Source: Brevundimonas diminuta 470-4 (GTDB taxonomy: Bacteria > Pseudomonadota > Alphaproteobacteria > Caulobacterales > Caulobacteraceae). Taken from it: a stretch of 48,766 nt of DNA. The notes under the pieces are model-generated. The model had not been told where the DNA came from and did no database searches. It worked only from the letters and a program-made list of their open reading frames with translations. The DNA lies in the NCBI GenBank assembly GCA_000318405.1, contig KB291731.1, forward strand, positions 1 to 48,766, written 5' to 3'. The position numbers and the translations under genes are program-made. This document shows positions 31,933 through 39,880 of this stretch, piece by piece; within the stretch, counting starts at the first letter, position 1, and each line of letters begins with the position of its first letter.

Positions 31933-32841
31933 ATGCGCGTCGGCTGGCGCGGCTACATCCCCGCGATCACGACGCCCTTCGACGTCGATGGACAGCTGGA
32001 CCTGTCAGGCCTCGGGACGCTGCTGGAGTGGCTGCACGCCGAGGGCATGCACGGTCTGGTGGTGGCTGGAACCACGGGGGAGTGGACCAGTCTGGCCCCG
32101 CAGGAGCGCAAGGCCCTGATCACCGCCGTCGGCGAACAGATGAAGGGCAAGATCTCTCTCATCGCCGGTTGCACCGCCTTTACCGCGCAGGAAGTCGTTG
32201 ATTTCGCCGAGACCGCCCACGCCTGCGGTTACGAAGGCGTGCTGGTGACGCCGCCGCCCTATATCCGCCCGTCGGCGGATGAGATCGTCAGCTTCTATCA
32301 GACGGTGTCCGACGGCTCAGCCCTGCCGATCTGCGTCTACAACTGGCCTCCGGGCACGGGCGTGGACATGGACTTCGACCTGTTGCGCCGCCTGGCCGAC
32401 ATCGAGAACGTCGTCGCCATCAAGCAGTCGACGGGCGACCTTCGCCGCTTCGTCCAGACCTATTTCGGACTGTGCGAGCAGATCCGCGTTTTCGGGCACA
32501 GCATGGACGACGGCGGCCTGGCCTTGTTAAGGGGCGGGGGCGGCGACGGCACCATGGGGGCCGGCGGCGTATTGGGGCGGACCCAGCCGGATTTCTACAA
32601 TCACGTCTGGGCCGGGGATTTCGAGGCGGCGCGCGCCTGCGGCCGTCAGGACCGGGTCATCATGGACGCTTGGTACACGTCTGAGCTTGTCGGCCGTTTC
32701 GGATCGGGGCCCGCCATTCTGAAGGCGGCGCTCAACATCCAGGGCCTGCCGGGCGGCTATGTGCGCCGTCCGCTGCTGGACGTGCGCGCAGCCGACCTGG
32801 AGCGCATTCGCGAGACCCTGGCGTCGCTCGGGCGCGCCTGA
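31933..32841 (+). CDS. DapA/NAL-family Schiff-base lyase or deaminase
   Basis: 302 residues from ATG 31933; GTG codons at 31912 and 31918 are alternative starts, none with a strong ribosome site. It has the dihydrodipicolinate synthase-family features GTTGEW (46-51), Y136 (VYNWPPGTG) and Schiff-base K164 (VAIKQSTGD). Family members include 1-pyrroline-4-hydroxy-2-carboxylate deaminase of hydroxyproline catabolism, 2-keto-3-deoxy-sugar-acid aldolases and N-acetylneuraminate lyase. The adjacent dehydrogenase set, which looks like a D-hydroxyproline dehydrogenase, makes the deaminase role attractive. Lysine biosynthesis is unlikely in this context. The next gene begins three bases after the stop. 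Confidence 0.83.
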   Translation: MRVGWRGYIPAITTPFDVDGQLDLSGLGTLLEWLHAEGMHGLVVAGTTGEWTSLAPQERKALITAVGEQMKGKISLIAGCTAFTAQEVVDFAETAHACGYEGVLVTPPPYIRPSADEIVSFYQTVSDGSALPICVYNWPPGTGVDMDFDLLRRLADIENVVAIKQSTGDLRRFVQTYFGLCEQIRVFGHSMDDGGLALLRGGGGDGTMGAGGVLGRTQPDFYNHVWAGDFEAARACGRQDRVIMDAWYTSELVGRFGSGPAILKAALNIQGLPGGYVRRPLLDVRAADLERIRETLASLGRA

Positions 32842-32844
32842 TCG

Positions 32845-34044
32845 ATGGAACGTCTGGACGTCGTGGTGATCGGCGGCGGCCTGGTCGGCGCCGCCACGGC
32901 GTTCAGGCTCGCCCAGGCCGGGGCCTCTGTGGCCGTGGTGGAGGCGGGCTATCCCAACATCGGCGCGTCCGGCGCCAATGCGGGGTCTCTGCATTTTCAA
33001 CTGGAGCGCCGCTTCCTGGAGAACGGCGAGGCGCTGGCCGATCAGGCGGCGCAGGTGTTGAGCCTCAACCGCCTCGCGATCGAGGAATGGCGGGGGCTGG
33101 ACGCCGAAATGGGCCCGGATCTCCACATCCACATGCGCGGCGGCCTGATGGTCGCCGAGACGGCGGACCAGGTCCGCACGCTTGAGCGCAAGGTCGCCCG
33201 CGAGGTCGAGGGCGGTCTGGACACGCGGCTGATCGACGGCGCCGAAGCGCGAAGCATCGCGCCGGGCCTGTCCGAAGCCGTGACGGCGGCGGCCTATCTC
33301 GCCTCGGAAGGCCATGCCGATCCGAAAGCCCTGACGCCGGCCTTCCTGACGCGCGCCCAGACCGCGGGCGTCCAACTGCTGCAAGGTGCGCGCGTGACGG
33401 CGGTCGGATCGGATAGGCAGGGCTATCGTCTGACCGTGCGTCGGGGCGAGGCGGACATCGAACTTGCGACCCGCAAGGTGCTGATCGCGGCGGGCGCCTG
33501 GACGGGCCGGATCGGCGAACTGTTCAACCTGCACCTTCCCATCTATCCGGTCGCCCTGCTGATGAATGTCACGGAGCGCGCGCCGCCCATGCTGGAGCAG
33601 TTGATCCAGCACGTCGGTCAAAGGCTGTCGATGAAACAGGCGCACGCCGGCAACATGCTGATCGGCGGGGGGTGGCCGTCTCGTATGCAACTGGACGCAG
33701 CGGGCCGGTTCGATCTGGATCGGCCGGCGGAACTGCTGACGCCCTCGCTGGCGGGCAATCTGGGGGTCGCGTCGCGCATCTTTCCGCCGGTCGCCGAGCT
33801 CAATCTGATCCGCAGCTGGACCGGGATCACCGCCATCACGGCGGATCAGACGCCGTTGGTCGGCGAGGTCCCTCAGGCGCAGGGCGTCTATGTGGCGGCG
33901 GGCGGTTCCGCCTTCACCCTGGGGCCGGTGTTCGCCCGTCTTCTCGCCAGACTGATCCTGGATGAGCGCGAGGATTGCCTGTCGATCTTCTCTCCGGCGC
34001 GTTTCGGCCACCTCAACAGCTTCATGGGAGGTCGGCTTGCGTAA
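32845..34044 (+). CDS. DAO-family FAD oxidoreductase (amino/imino-acid dehydrogenase beta subunit-like)
   Basis: A 399-residue D-amino-acid-oxidase-fold flavoprotein. The FAD motif is VVIGGGLVGAATAFRLAQAGASVAVVE (residues 5-31); GASGANAGSLHFQ and WTGITAITADQTPLVGEV are typical of opine/hydroxyproline/glycine dehydrogenase subunits. With the next two genes it forms a set like HcnABC or the heteromeric D-hydroxyproline dehydrogenase: substrate-oxidising beta, small 2Fe-2S gamma, FAD/NAD alpha. It starts three bases after the DapA-like gene. The substrate is an amino or imino acid; hydroxyproline is a guess from the DapA-family neighbour. Confidence 0.85.
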   Translation: MERLDVVVIGGGLVGAATAFRLAQAGASVAVVEAGYPNIGASGANAGSLHFQLERRFLENGEALADQAAQVLSLNRLAIEEWRGLDAEMGPDLHIHMRGGLMVAETADQVRTLERKVAREVEGGLDTRLIDGAEARSIAPGLSEAVTAAAYLASEGHADPKALTPAFLTRAQTAGVQLLQGARVTAVGSDRQGYRLTVRRGEADIELATRKVLIAAGAWTGRIGELFNLHLPIYPVALLMNVTERAPPMLEQLIQHVGQRLSMKQAHAGNMLIGGGWPSRMQLDAAGRFDLDRPAELLTPSLAGNLGVASRIFPPVAELNLIRSWTGITAITADQTPLVGEVPQAQGVYVAAGGSAFTLGPVFARLLARLILDEREDCLSIFSPARFGHLNSFMGGRLA

Positions 34045-34324
34045 GACCCAAGGCGTGTCGCGTGGGGAGCCCTTCGCCTTCAGTGTCGACGGCGACGCGA
34101 TACAGGCATATCCGGGCGAGACCATCGCGGCCGCCATGCTGGCTGCGGACGCCACGGGGTTCAGGCGCGATCGCTCGGGGCGGGCGCGCGGCCTGTTCTG
34201 CAACATGGGCGTCTGCAGCGAATGCCTGGTCCATGTGCGGGATGGCGACGTTTCCCGACGCGTGCGCGCCTGTCTTGTCCTGGCTGACCCCGGAATGACG
34301 GTCGATACGGGGATCGGCGAATGA
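34037..34324 (+). CDS. Small 2Fe-2S protein (dehydrogenase gamma subunit, HcnA-like)
   Basis: A 95-residue ferredoxin-like subunit. Plant-type cluster ligands are C55, C60 and C63 (CNMGVCSEC) with C79 downstream, in the usual CxxxxCxxC...C arrangement. It starts at TTG 34037, which has GGGAGG five bases upstream and overlaps the DAO gene by eight bases; GTG 34055 lacks a comparable site. It ends in an ATGA overlap with the next subunit. It passes electrons between the DAO flavin and the FAD/NAD subunit. Confidence 0.85.
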   Translation: MRKTQGVSRGEPFAFSVDGDAIQAYPGETIAAAMLAADATGFRRDRSGRARGLFCNMGVCSECLVHVRDGDVSRRVRACLVLADPGMTVDTGIGE

Positions 34325-35703
34325 GTTCGTCCCTCAGCGGCGCAGGCCCCGAGTACGATCTGGCCGTGATCGGCGCAGGACCGGCGGGGCAGGCGGCCTG
34401 CCTGAGCCTCAACGGGACCCTGCGGATCGCCGTCATCGACGAACAGGCGCGGCCGGGCGGCCAGATTCTGCGTCAGCCGCCGCGCACGTTTTCGGTCGTC
34501 GACTGGATGAAGGGCGGGGCCTATCGCGAACTGAACGCCCGCCTGGCCGCCTTCGAGGCCCTGTCCAACGTCGACTTCATGGGCGGGCGCTCGGTGCTTG
34601 GGCTGCGTGAGACGGGCGGCGCTTGGACGCTGACCCTGTCCGGCGCCTCGGGCGTCGAAGAGGTGTCGGCGCGCCGGGTGCTGATCGCCGGGGGTTGCTA
34701 TGATCTCGCCACGCCCATCCCCGGCTGGACCCTGCCGGGCGTCATGAGCGCAGGCGGGACGCAGGCCTTCATCAAGAGCCAGCAACTGGTCCCCGGCAAG
34801 CGCCTGGCGTTCGCGGGCAGCCACCCGCTGCAACTGCTTGTGGCCGAACAGGCTCTGGAGGCGGGCGGGGAGGTGGCCGTGGTCGCCTTCATCCAGCCCT
34901 TCTCGACGCTTGCGCGGCGCGCCCTCGCCAGACCCTGGACGGCCCTGACGCATTGGCCGGTTCTGCTGTCGGCGCTCGGCAGCGCCTGGCGCCTGCTCAG
35001 GGCGGGCGTTCCCCTGCGTTTCGGCCGAGCGGCGCTGAGCGTGGAGGGGCAGGGCCGGGTTTCCGCCCTGCGTCTGAGCGAGACGGAGCGGTTCGAGTGC
35101 GATGCGGCCGCCCTCTGTTTCGGCTTCATGCCTCAGGCGGACCTGCCGCGCGCGGCGGGGCTGGAGGTGACGCCCGCCCGGCCCGGCGGCTGGAAGACGA
35201 GCCACGACGAATGGATGCGGGCCTCGCGCCCGGGAGTCTATGTCGCGGGCGAGACCACGGGCGTGAAGGGCGCCGAAGCGGCGTCGGCCGAAGGCGCTCT
35301 GGCCGGTCTGGCGGTGGCTCTCGACGAAGGGCTGATCGATCAGGACGAAGCGCGTCGTCGCGCCCGTCCCTGGCGCAGGGCGCGACGACGGGCGATGCGG
35401 TTTTCGGCCCTACTTGAAGCGGTCGCCGACCCCGGGCCGTTCAGCGACCGCCTGCCTGATACGGATACGATTATCTGCCGCTGCGAGGATGTGGTTCTGG
35501 CCGATCTGCAGGCCGCGCTGGCGCGCTGCGACGAGGTCGGTTCCGTCAAGCTGGCGACCCGATGCGGCATGGGCGCGTGCCAGGGCCGAAACTGCGAGCA
35601 CAGCCTGTTGAGCCTGGCCGGAGAGCCGCATTCCGAACACTCAGCGTTCACGGCGCGCTTTCCTGCGAGACCCGTAAGGGTCGGTGATCTCGCCGCTCGT
35701 TGA
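34321..35703 (+). CDS. FAD/NAD(P) oxidoreductase with C-terminal BFD-like [2Fe-2S] domain (HcnB-like)
   Basis: A 460-residue dehydrogenase alpha subunit. The N-terminal FAD motif is VIGAGPAGQAA, with ARPGGQILRQPP following. A central NAD-type fold (KRLAFAGSHPLQLLVAEQALEAGGEV) is followed by VYVAGETTGVKGAEAA and a C-terminal BFD-like domain (IICRCEDV ... TRCGMGACQGRNC). This layout matches HcnB and D-hydroxyproline or octopine/nopaline dehydrogenase partner subunits. The stop is directly followed by the third LysR box, so the DapA-DAO-FeS-FAD operon ends here and the VOC operon begins. Confidence 0.87.
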   Translation: MSSSLSGAGPEYDLAVIGAGPAGQAACLSLNGTLRIAVIDEQARPGGQILRQPPRTFSVVDWMKGGAYRELNARLAAFEALSNVDFMGGRSVLGLRETGGAWTLTLSGASGVEEVSARRVLIAGGCYDLATPIPGWTLPGVMSAGGTQAFIKSQQLVPGKRLAFAGSHPLQLLVAEQALEAGGEVAVVAFIQPFSTLARRALARPWTALTHWPVLLSALGSAWRLLRAGVPLRFGRAALSVEGQGRVSALRLSETERFECDAAALCFGFMPQADLPRAAGLEVTPARPGGWKTSHDEWMRASRPGVYVAGETTGVKGAEAASAEGALAGLAVALDEGLIDQDEARRRARPWRRARRRAMRFSALLEAVADPGPFSDRLPDTDTIICRCEDVVLADLQAALARCDEVGSVKLATRCGMGACQGRNCEHSLLSLAGEPHSEHSAFTARFPARPVRVGDLAAR

Positions 35704-35718
35704 TTGCGTTCAGCGCAA
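35704..35718 (+). promoter_or_regulatory. LysR box TTGCG-N5-CGCAA upstream of the VOC/RidA operon
   Basis: A perfect 5-5-5 inverted repeat around TTCAG, starting on the base after the preceding stop codon and ending 92 bp before GTG 35811. Confidence 0.68.
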
Positions 35719-35810
35719 CGATTTTTCCAAAAGCTGTCATTGTTTGCGGCGGCAGAACGCCACAAAACTGTCTTCATCAAAAGTCGGAACACGTTGCAAG
35801 GGAGGGGAGC

Positions 35811-36305
35811 GTGGCCGGAAATACTCGCGACGAGGGCAGGCCCTTGTTCACGGTGGATCACGTGTCCAGGACCGTGCCTGACCTCGATCAGGCGCTGGCG
35901 TTCTACTGCGGCGTCCTGGGGGCGGAAGAGCTCTACCGCATGGGTCCGATGGACGCGGCCGAGATGCCGACGGGTCCCGATGGGCGCGACTGGATGGAGT
36001 CCCACGTGGGCGTCCAGGGCGCGCGTCTGACCCTGGCCATGATCGCCTTCGCGGGCGGGGCACGCATCCAGCTGGTGCAGTACGACAGCCCGGACGGGCG
36101 ACGGATGGAGCCGCCGCTCAACTGCGACCTCGGCGGGCACCACATCGCCTTGCGGGTCGATGACGTTCCGGCCGCCGCCGCCTGGCTGGCGGAGCGCGGC
36201 TGCAAGCCGCTGGAGCCCATCGAGATCGGCGCCGGGCCGCTGGCGGGCAAGACCAACCTCTACATCCAGGATCCTTTCGGGCTGCAGCTCGAACTCGTCG
36301 ACTAG
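35811..36305 (+). CDS. VOC-superfamily (glyoxalase/dioxygenase-fold) protein
   Basis: A 164-residue protein with paired beta-alpha-beta-beta-beta modules. The first metal-ligand histidine is in LFTVDHVSRTVPDLDQALAFY and the second in GGHHIALRVDDVPAA; an acidic ligand lies in the last strand (DPFGLQLELVD). GTG 35811 is preceded by GGAGGGGA; the longer frame from 35700 crosses the LysR box and is rejected. VOC proteins range from glyoxalases and epimerases to ring-cleaving dioxygenases. The length and single domain favour a lyase or isomerase type. The specific reaction is unknown. Confidence 0.82.
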   Translation: MAGNTRDEGRPLFTVDHVSRTVPDLDQALAFYCGVLGAEELYRMGPMDAAEMPTGPDGRDWMESHVGVQGARLTLAMIAFAGGARIQLVQYDSPDGRRMEPPLNCDLGGHHIALRVDDVPAAAAWLAERGCKPLEPIEIGAGPLAGKTNLYIQDPFGLQLELVD

Positions 36306-36318
36306 CCGGGAGGGCGAC

Positions 36319-36726
36319 ATGGCGACCACGAAAATCAATCCATCAGATCTCTACGACAGCACCGCTTTCGGCTTCTCTCACGCCGCCGTTCAGGACGGGG
36401 CGAAGGTGCTTCACCTTGCGGGCCAGGTCGCCTGGGACGCCGATTGCAATGTCGTGGGCGTCGGCGACTTCCCCGCCCAGGTCGACAAGGCGCTGGCCAA
36501 CATCGCGGCGGTGCTCGCCCATTCCGGACTGGGTCCGTCGGATGTCGTGCGGCTGCGGACCTACATCGTCGACAACGACATGGAGCGCCTCGGCGCCGTG
36601 GTCGGCGCGCTGAAGCGCTTCTACGGCGACGAAACGCCGGCGCCCAACACGGTGGTCGGGGTGCAGTCCCTCGCCCTGCCGGACTTCCTCGTCGAGATCG
36701 AGGCCATCGCCCAGTTCCGCGATTAA
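36319..36726 (+). CDS. RidA-family (YjgF/Rid) enamine/imine deaminase
   Basis: A 135-residue Rid protein: VLHLAGQVAWDADCNVVGVGDFPAQVDKALANIAAVLAHSGLGPSDVVRLRTYIVDNDMERLGAV ends in PDFLVEIEAIAQF. GGGAGGG precedes ATG 36319. It lies 13 bp after the VOC gene. Rid proteins hydrolyse reactive enamines/imines released by PLP enzymes and amino-acid oxidases, which fits a neighbouring DAO-type dehydrogenase that makes an imine. A catabolic, substrate-specific Rid subgroup is likely given its placement in the regulon. Confidence 0.88.
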   Translation: MATTKINPSDLYDSTAFGFSHAAVQDGAKVLHLAGQVAWDADCNVVGVGDFPAQVDKALANIAAVLAHSGLGPSDVVRLRTYIVDNDMERLGAVVGALKRFYGDETPAPNTVVGVQSLALPDFLVEIEAIAQFRD

Positions 36727-36789
36727 GGCCGCGTCCGCGCGCGCCTGATCGCTCATCCCTTCACGCTAAATCCCCTTGGAGTTCCTCCG

Positions 36790-39780
36790 TTGACCTCTCC
36801 CAACACGCGTCAGTGTCTGCTGACATCCACTGTTATCGGCGGTGTCGCCGCCCTGACGGCCTTCGCCGCCCAGCCTGCCGCCGCCATGGTTCAAGACGAG
36901 CCCACCTCGGTCAGCGAGATCGTCGTTACGGGGTCGCGGATCGTCCGTAAGGACTATAACTCGACCAGCCCCATCGTGACCGTCGGCCAGGAAGACCTGC
37001 AGGCGACCGGATCGGTGACGGTCGAAAGCCTGATGAACGACATGCCGCAGTTCATGCCGGGCAACAGCCACGGCTCGGTCAACCCGGGCAATGGCGGTCA
37101 GGCCAACCTGAACCTGCGCGGTCTGGGCAGCAACCGCACGCTCGTCCTGATGAACGGTCGCCGCATCGTGCCGTCGAACGCGGACGGCACGGTCGACGTC
37201 AACCTGATCCCTGCGGCCCTGATCAAGAACGTCGAAGTCATCTCGGGCGGCGCCTCGGCCACCTATGGCTCGGACGCCCTGGCCGGCGTGGCCAACTTCA
37301 CCCTGAACGACAGCTTCTCCGGTGTTCAGATCGACGCCCAGTACGGTCAGACGGAACGCGGCGACGGCACGACCGAGAGCTTCACCATCACGATGGGCGG
37401 CAACCTGGACGACGGTCGCGGCAATGCGGTGCTGTCGATCGGTCGTTCGACCCGTTCGGCGATCATGAGCAATGCGCGCGGCTTCTCGCGCGTTTCGGGC
37501 CGCAACAGCGTCTCGCCGCTGGGCGTCACCACCTTCGACTCGACCAACCTGCCGAGCCAGGCCTTCCTCAATAGCTATCTGAACTGCGCCGGCTGCGTCA
37601 CCCCGACGGGCGAGTTCGGCTACAACACCGACGGTTCGCTGTTCAGCCATGTCGGCGCCTACAACTTCAAGAGCCCCGGCGGCGCCGAGTGGGACGCCTA
37701 TCACCAACCGGGCGTGGCCTGGGCCTACAACACCGGCGCGACCGGCATGCTCAGCATTCCGCTGGAACGCTGGAACGCCTTCTCGGCGGTTCGCTATGAC
37801 CTGACGGACTCGGTCGAGCTGTACGGCAACGTCCTGTACACTCAGTACAGCTCGGACGTCATTCTGGCGCCGACGCCGATGCCGGGACCGTCGCCGACGT
37901 ACGGCTTCCGCGTGCCGACGACCAACCCGTTCATCTCGGCCGATCTGCGCGCCTTCCTGGACGCGCGCCCGAACCCGACGGCCTCCTTCGGCCTGAACAA
38001 GCGCTTCAACGCCATCGGCGGCCGTCTGGCCGAAGACAGCACCACGGTCTATCAGGTGACGACCGGCGTGCGCGGCGCTCTGCCGTTCGGCGACTGGCGC
38101 TATGACGTCAGCGCCCAGTACGGCCGCGTCGACAACCAGACGCAGCAGTCGGGCAACGTCTCGCGTTCGGCCGTTCAGCGTCTGCTGGATGATCCGGCCG
38201 GCGGCGCCAACCTGTGCGAAGGCGGCTTCAACCCCTTCGGCCTGACGAAGCTGTCGCAGAGCTGCATCAACTACATCAACCGCAACAGCAAGAACGCCAC
38301 CCTCAGCGAGCAGAGCGTCGTCGAGGCGACCATGCAGGGCGGCCTGTTCCAGCTGCCGGCCGGTGAAGTCCGCGTCGCCCTGGGCGCCCAGTATCGCGAA
38401 GACAGCTTCGCCTTCCGTCCGGACGCCGGCCTGTCGCAGAGCAATCCGATCGTCGACCACCTGGGCGCCGACGGCCTGCCTGACGGCGGCAAGATCGGCG
38501 GCGTGGAAGTCGCCGGCTTCAACCCGGTTCAGCCCCTGACCGGCTCGACCAACTCGACCGAAGTCTTCATCGAGGCCCTGATCCCGGTCTTGGCCGACAA
38601 GCCGTTCGTCCAGTCGCTGGATCTGAACCTGGGCTATCGCTACGCCGACTACAGCACCGTCGGCGGGGTTTCGGCCTATAAGGCGGACATCGACTGGGCC
38701 GTCGTCGACGGCCTGCGGGTTCGCGGCGGCGTCCAGCGCGCCGTGCGTGCGCCCTCCATCGGCGAACTGTTCGGCAACCGCGACATCAGCTCGCCGCAGA
38801 TCGGCAGCCCGGTGAACGCCGCAGGCCAGGCCGTCTATGGCGGCGACCCCTGCGACATCCGCGGCGCCTACCGCAACGGGCCGGATGCGGCCAAGGTCCG
38901 CGACCTCTGCATCGCCCAGGGCCTGTCGGCGGCTGCTGTCGACAGCTATGTCTTCAACAGCACGCAGATTCAGGGCTTCGTCGGCGGTAACCGCAACCTG
39001 AAGGAAGAGACGGCGGACACCTGGACGCTGGGCTTCGTCTATCGTCCGCAGCTGGAAAACCCGCTGTTCTCGCGTCTGTCGACCTCGCTCGACTACTACA
39101 GCATCGAGATCACCGATGTGGTCGGCACCATCACGGCGGCGAACCAGCTTCAGGGCTGCTTCAACGCCACGGGCGTGACCAACACCAGCTATGACGCCAA
39201 CAACGGCTACTGCCAGCTGTTCCGCCGCGACGCGATGACGGGCAATGTGGTCGACAGCCTGGGCCTGCAGCAGAACCTGGCCACGCTGAAGACCTCGGGC
39301 GTCGATCTCCAGATCGACTGGGGCTTCGACCTGATGGACGCCGGCATGCCTGACTGGGGCGCGCTGAACCTGAACTTCGTGGTCGGCTGGATGGATAGCT
39401 GGCAGCGTCAGGACGCTGCGGGCGGTCCGTTCAACGAGCGCGCAGGCACCATCGATTCCACCAACGGCTTCACCTTCCCGGAATGGAAGTTCCTGACCTC
39501 GGTCAACTATTCCAAGGGGCCGTACGGCGTGGGCGTGCGCTGGCGCCGGGTCGGCGAGGTGGATATCTACCGCACCGAAAACAAGCTGGATGCGATCAAC
39601 TACTTCGATCTGCTGGGCACCTGGGAAGTCAGCGACCGCGTCGTCGTGCGCGCGGGCATCAACAACCTGACCGATCAGGACCCGCGCACCTGGTCGCCGG
39701 GCATCCAGGCCAACACCGATCCCTCGACCTATGACATCCTGGGACGGCGCTACTTCGTGGGTCTGACGGCTAAGTTCTGA
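36790..39780 (+). CDS. TonB-dependent outer-membrane receptor 2 (large, oligopeptide/polymer type)
   Basis: 996 residues, TTG start with GGAG nine bases upstream. The signal peptide ends near QPAAA. The TonB box is SEIVVTGSRI. The plug holds LNLRGLGSNRTLVLMNGRRIVP and NVEVISGGASATYGSDALAGVANFTL, followed by a long 22-strand barrel ending RYFVGLTAKF. The GLG-NRTLVL-GRR plug belongs to the large nutrient receptors of Caulobacterales and Sphingomonadales, often paired with peptidases. It lies 63 bp after RidA without a terminator and is followed by three exported DUF885 hydrolases, so it probably brings their substrate into the periplasm. Confidence 0.9.
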   Translation: MTSPNTRQCLLTSTVIGGVAALTAFAAQPAAAMVQDEPTSVSEIVVTGSRIVRKDYNSTSPIVTVGQEDLQATGSVTVESLMNDMPQFMPGNSHGSVNPGNGGQANLNLRGLGSNRTLVLMNGRRIVPSNADGTVDVNLIPAALIKNVEVISGGASATYGSDALAGVANFTLNDSFSGVQIDAQYGQTERGDGTTESFTITMGGNLDDGRGNAVLSIGRSTRSAIMSNARGFSRVSGRNSVSPLGVTTFDSTNLPSQAFLNSYLNCAGCVTPTGEFGYNTDGSLFSHVGAYNFKSPGGAEWDAYHQPGVAWAYNTGATGMLSIPLERWNAFSAVRYDLTDSVELYGNVLYTQYSSDVILAPTPMPGPSPTYGFRVPTTNPFISADLRAFLDARPNPTASFGLNKRFNAIGGRLAEDSTTVYQVTTGVRGALPFGDWRYDVSAQYGRVDNQTQQSGNVSRSAVQRLLDDPAGGANLCEGGFNPFGLTKLSQSCINYINRNSKNATLSEQSVVEATMQGGLFQLPAGEVRVALGAQYREDSFAFRPDAGLSQSNPIVDHLGADGLPDGGKIGGVEVAGFNPVQPLTGSTNSTEVFIEALIPVLADKPFVQSLDLNLGYRYADYSTVGGVSAYKADIDWAVVDGLRVRGGVQRAVRAPSIGELFGNRDISSPQIGSPVNAAGQAVYGGDPCDIRGAYRNGPDAAKVRDLCIAQGLSAAAVDSYVFNSTQIQGFVGGNRNLKEETADTWTLGFVYRPQLENPLFSRLSTSLDYYSIEITDVVGTITAANQLQGCFNATGVTNTSYDANNGYCQLFRRDAMTGNVVDSLGLQQNLATLKTSGVDLQIDWGFDLMDAGMPDWGALNLNFVVGWMDSWQRQDAAGGPFNERAGTIDSTNGFTFPEWKFLTSVNYSKGPYGVGVRWRRVGEVDIYRTENKLDAINYFDLLGTWEVSDRVVVRAGINNLTDQDPRTWSPGIQANTDPSTYDILGRRYFVGLTAKF

Positions 39781-39796
39781 CCCCGATCAGGCGCGG

Positions 39797-39833
39797 CGAC
39801 GACGGTTCGGCCATCCTCCTGAGGCCGTCGTCG
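39797..39833 (+). terminator. Hairpin between receptor and first DUF885 gene
   Basis: Arms CGACGACGG / CCGTCGTCG around a 19-base loop, in the 100-bp gap after the receptor stop. There is no poly-T, so partial termination or mRNA processing is more likely than a full stop. Confidence 0.45.
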
Positions 39834-39880
39834 TCGCGTCTTGAATTCCGAGCGGGACGTATGAGTTGAGGGAACCGAGT

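Noticed and set aside
31933-32841. 4-hydroxy-tetrahydrodipicolinate synthase for lysine (dapA)
   Set aside because: The family fold is shared, but the gene is in a LysR-controlled catabolic operon with a dehydrogenase set; lysine genes are absent.
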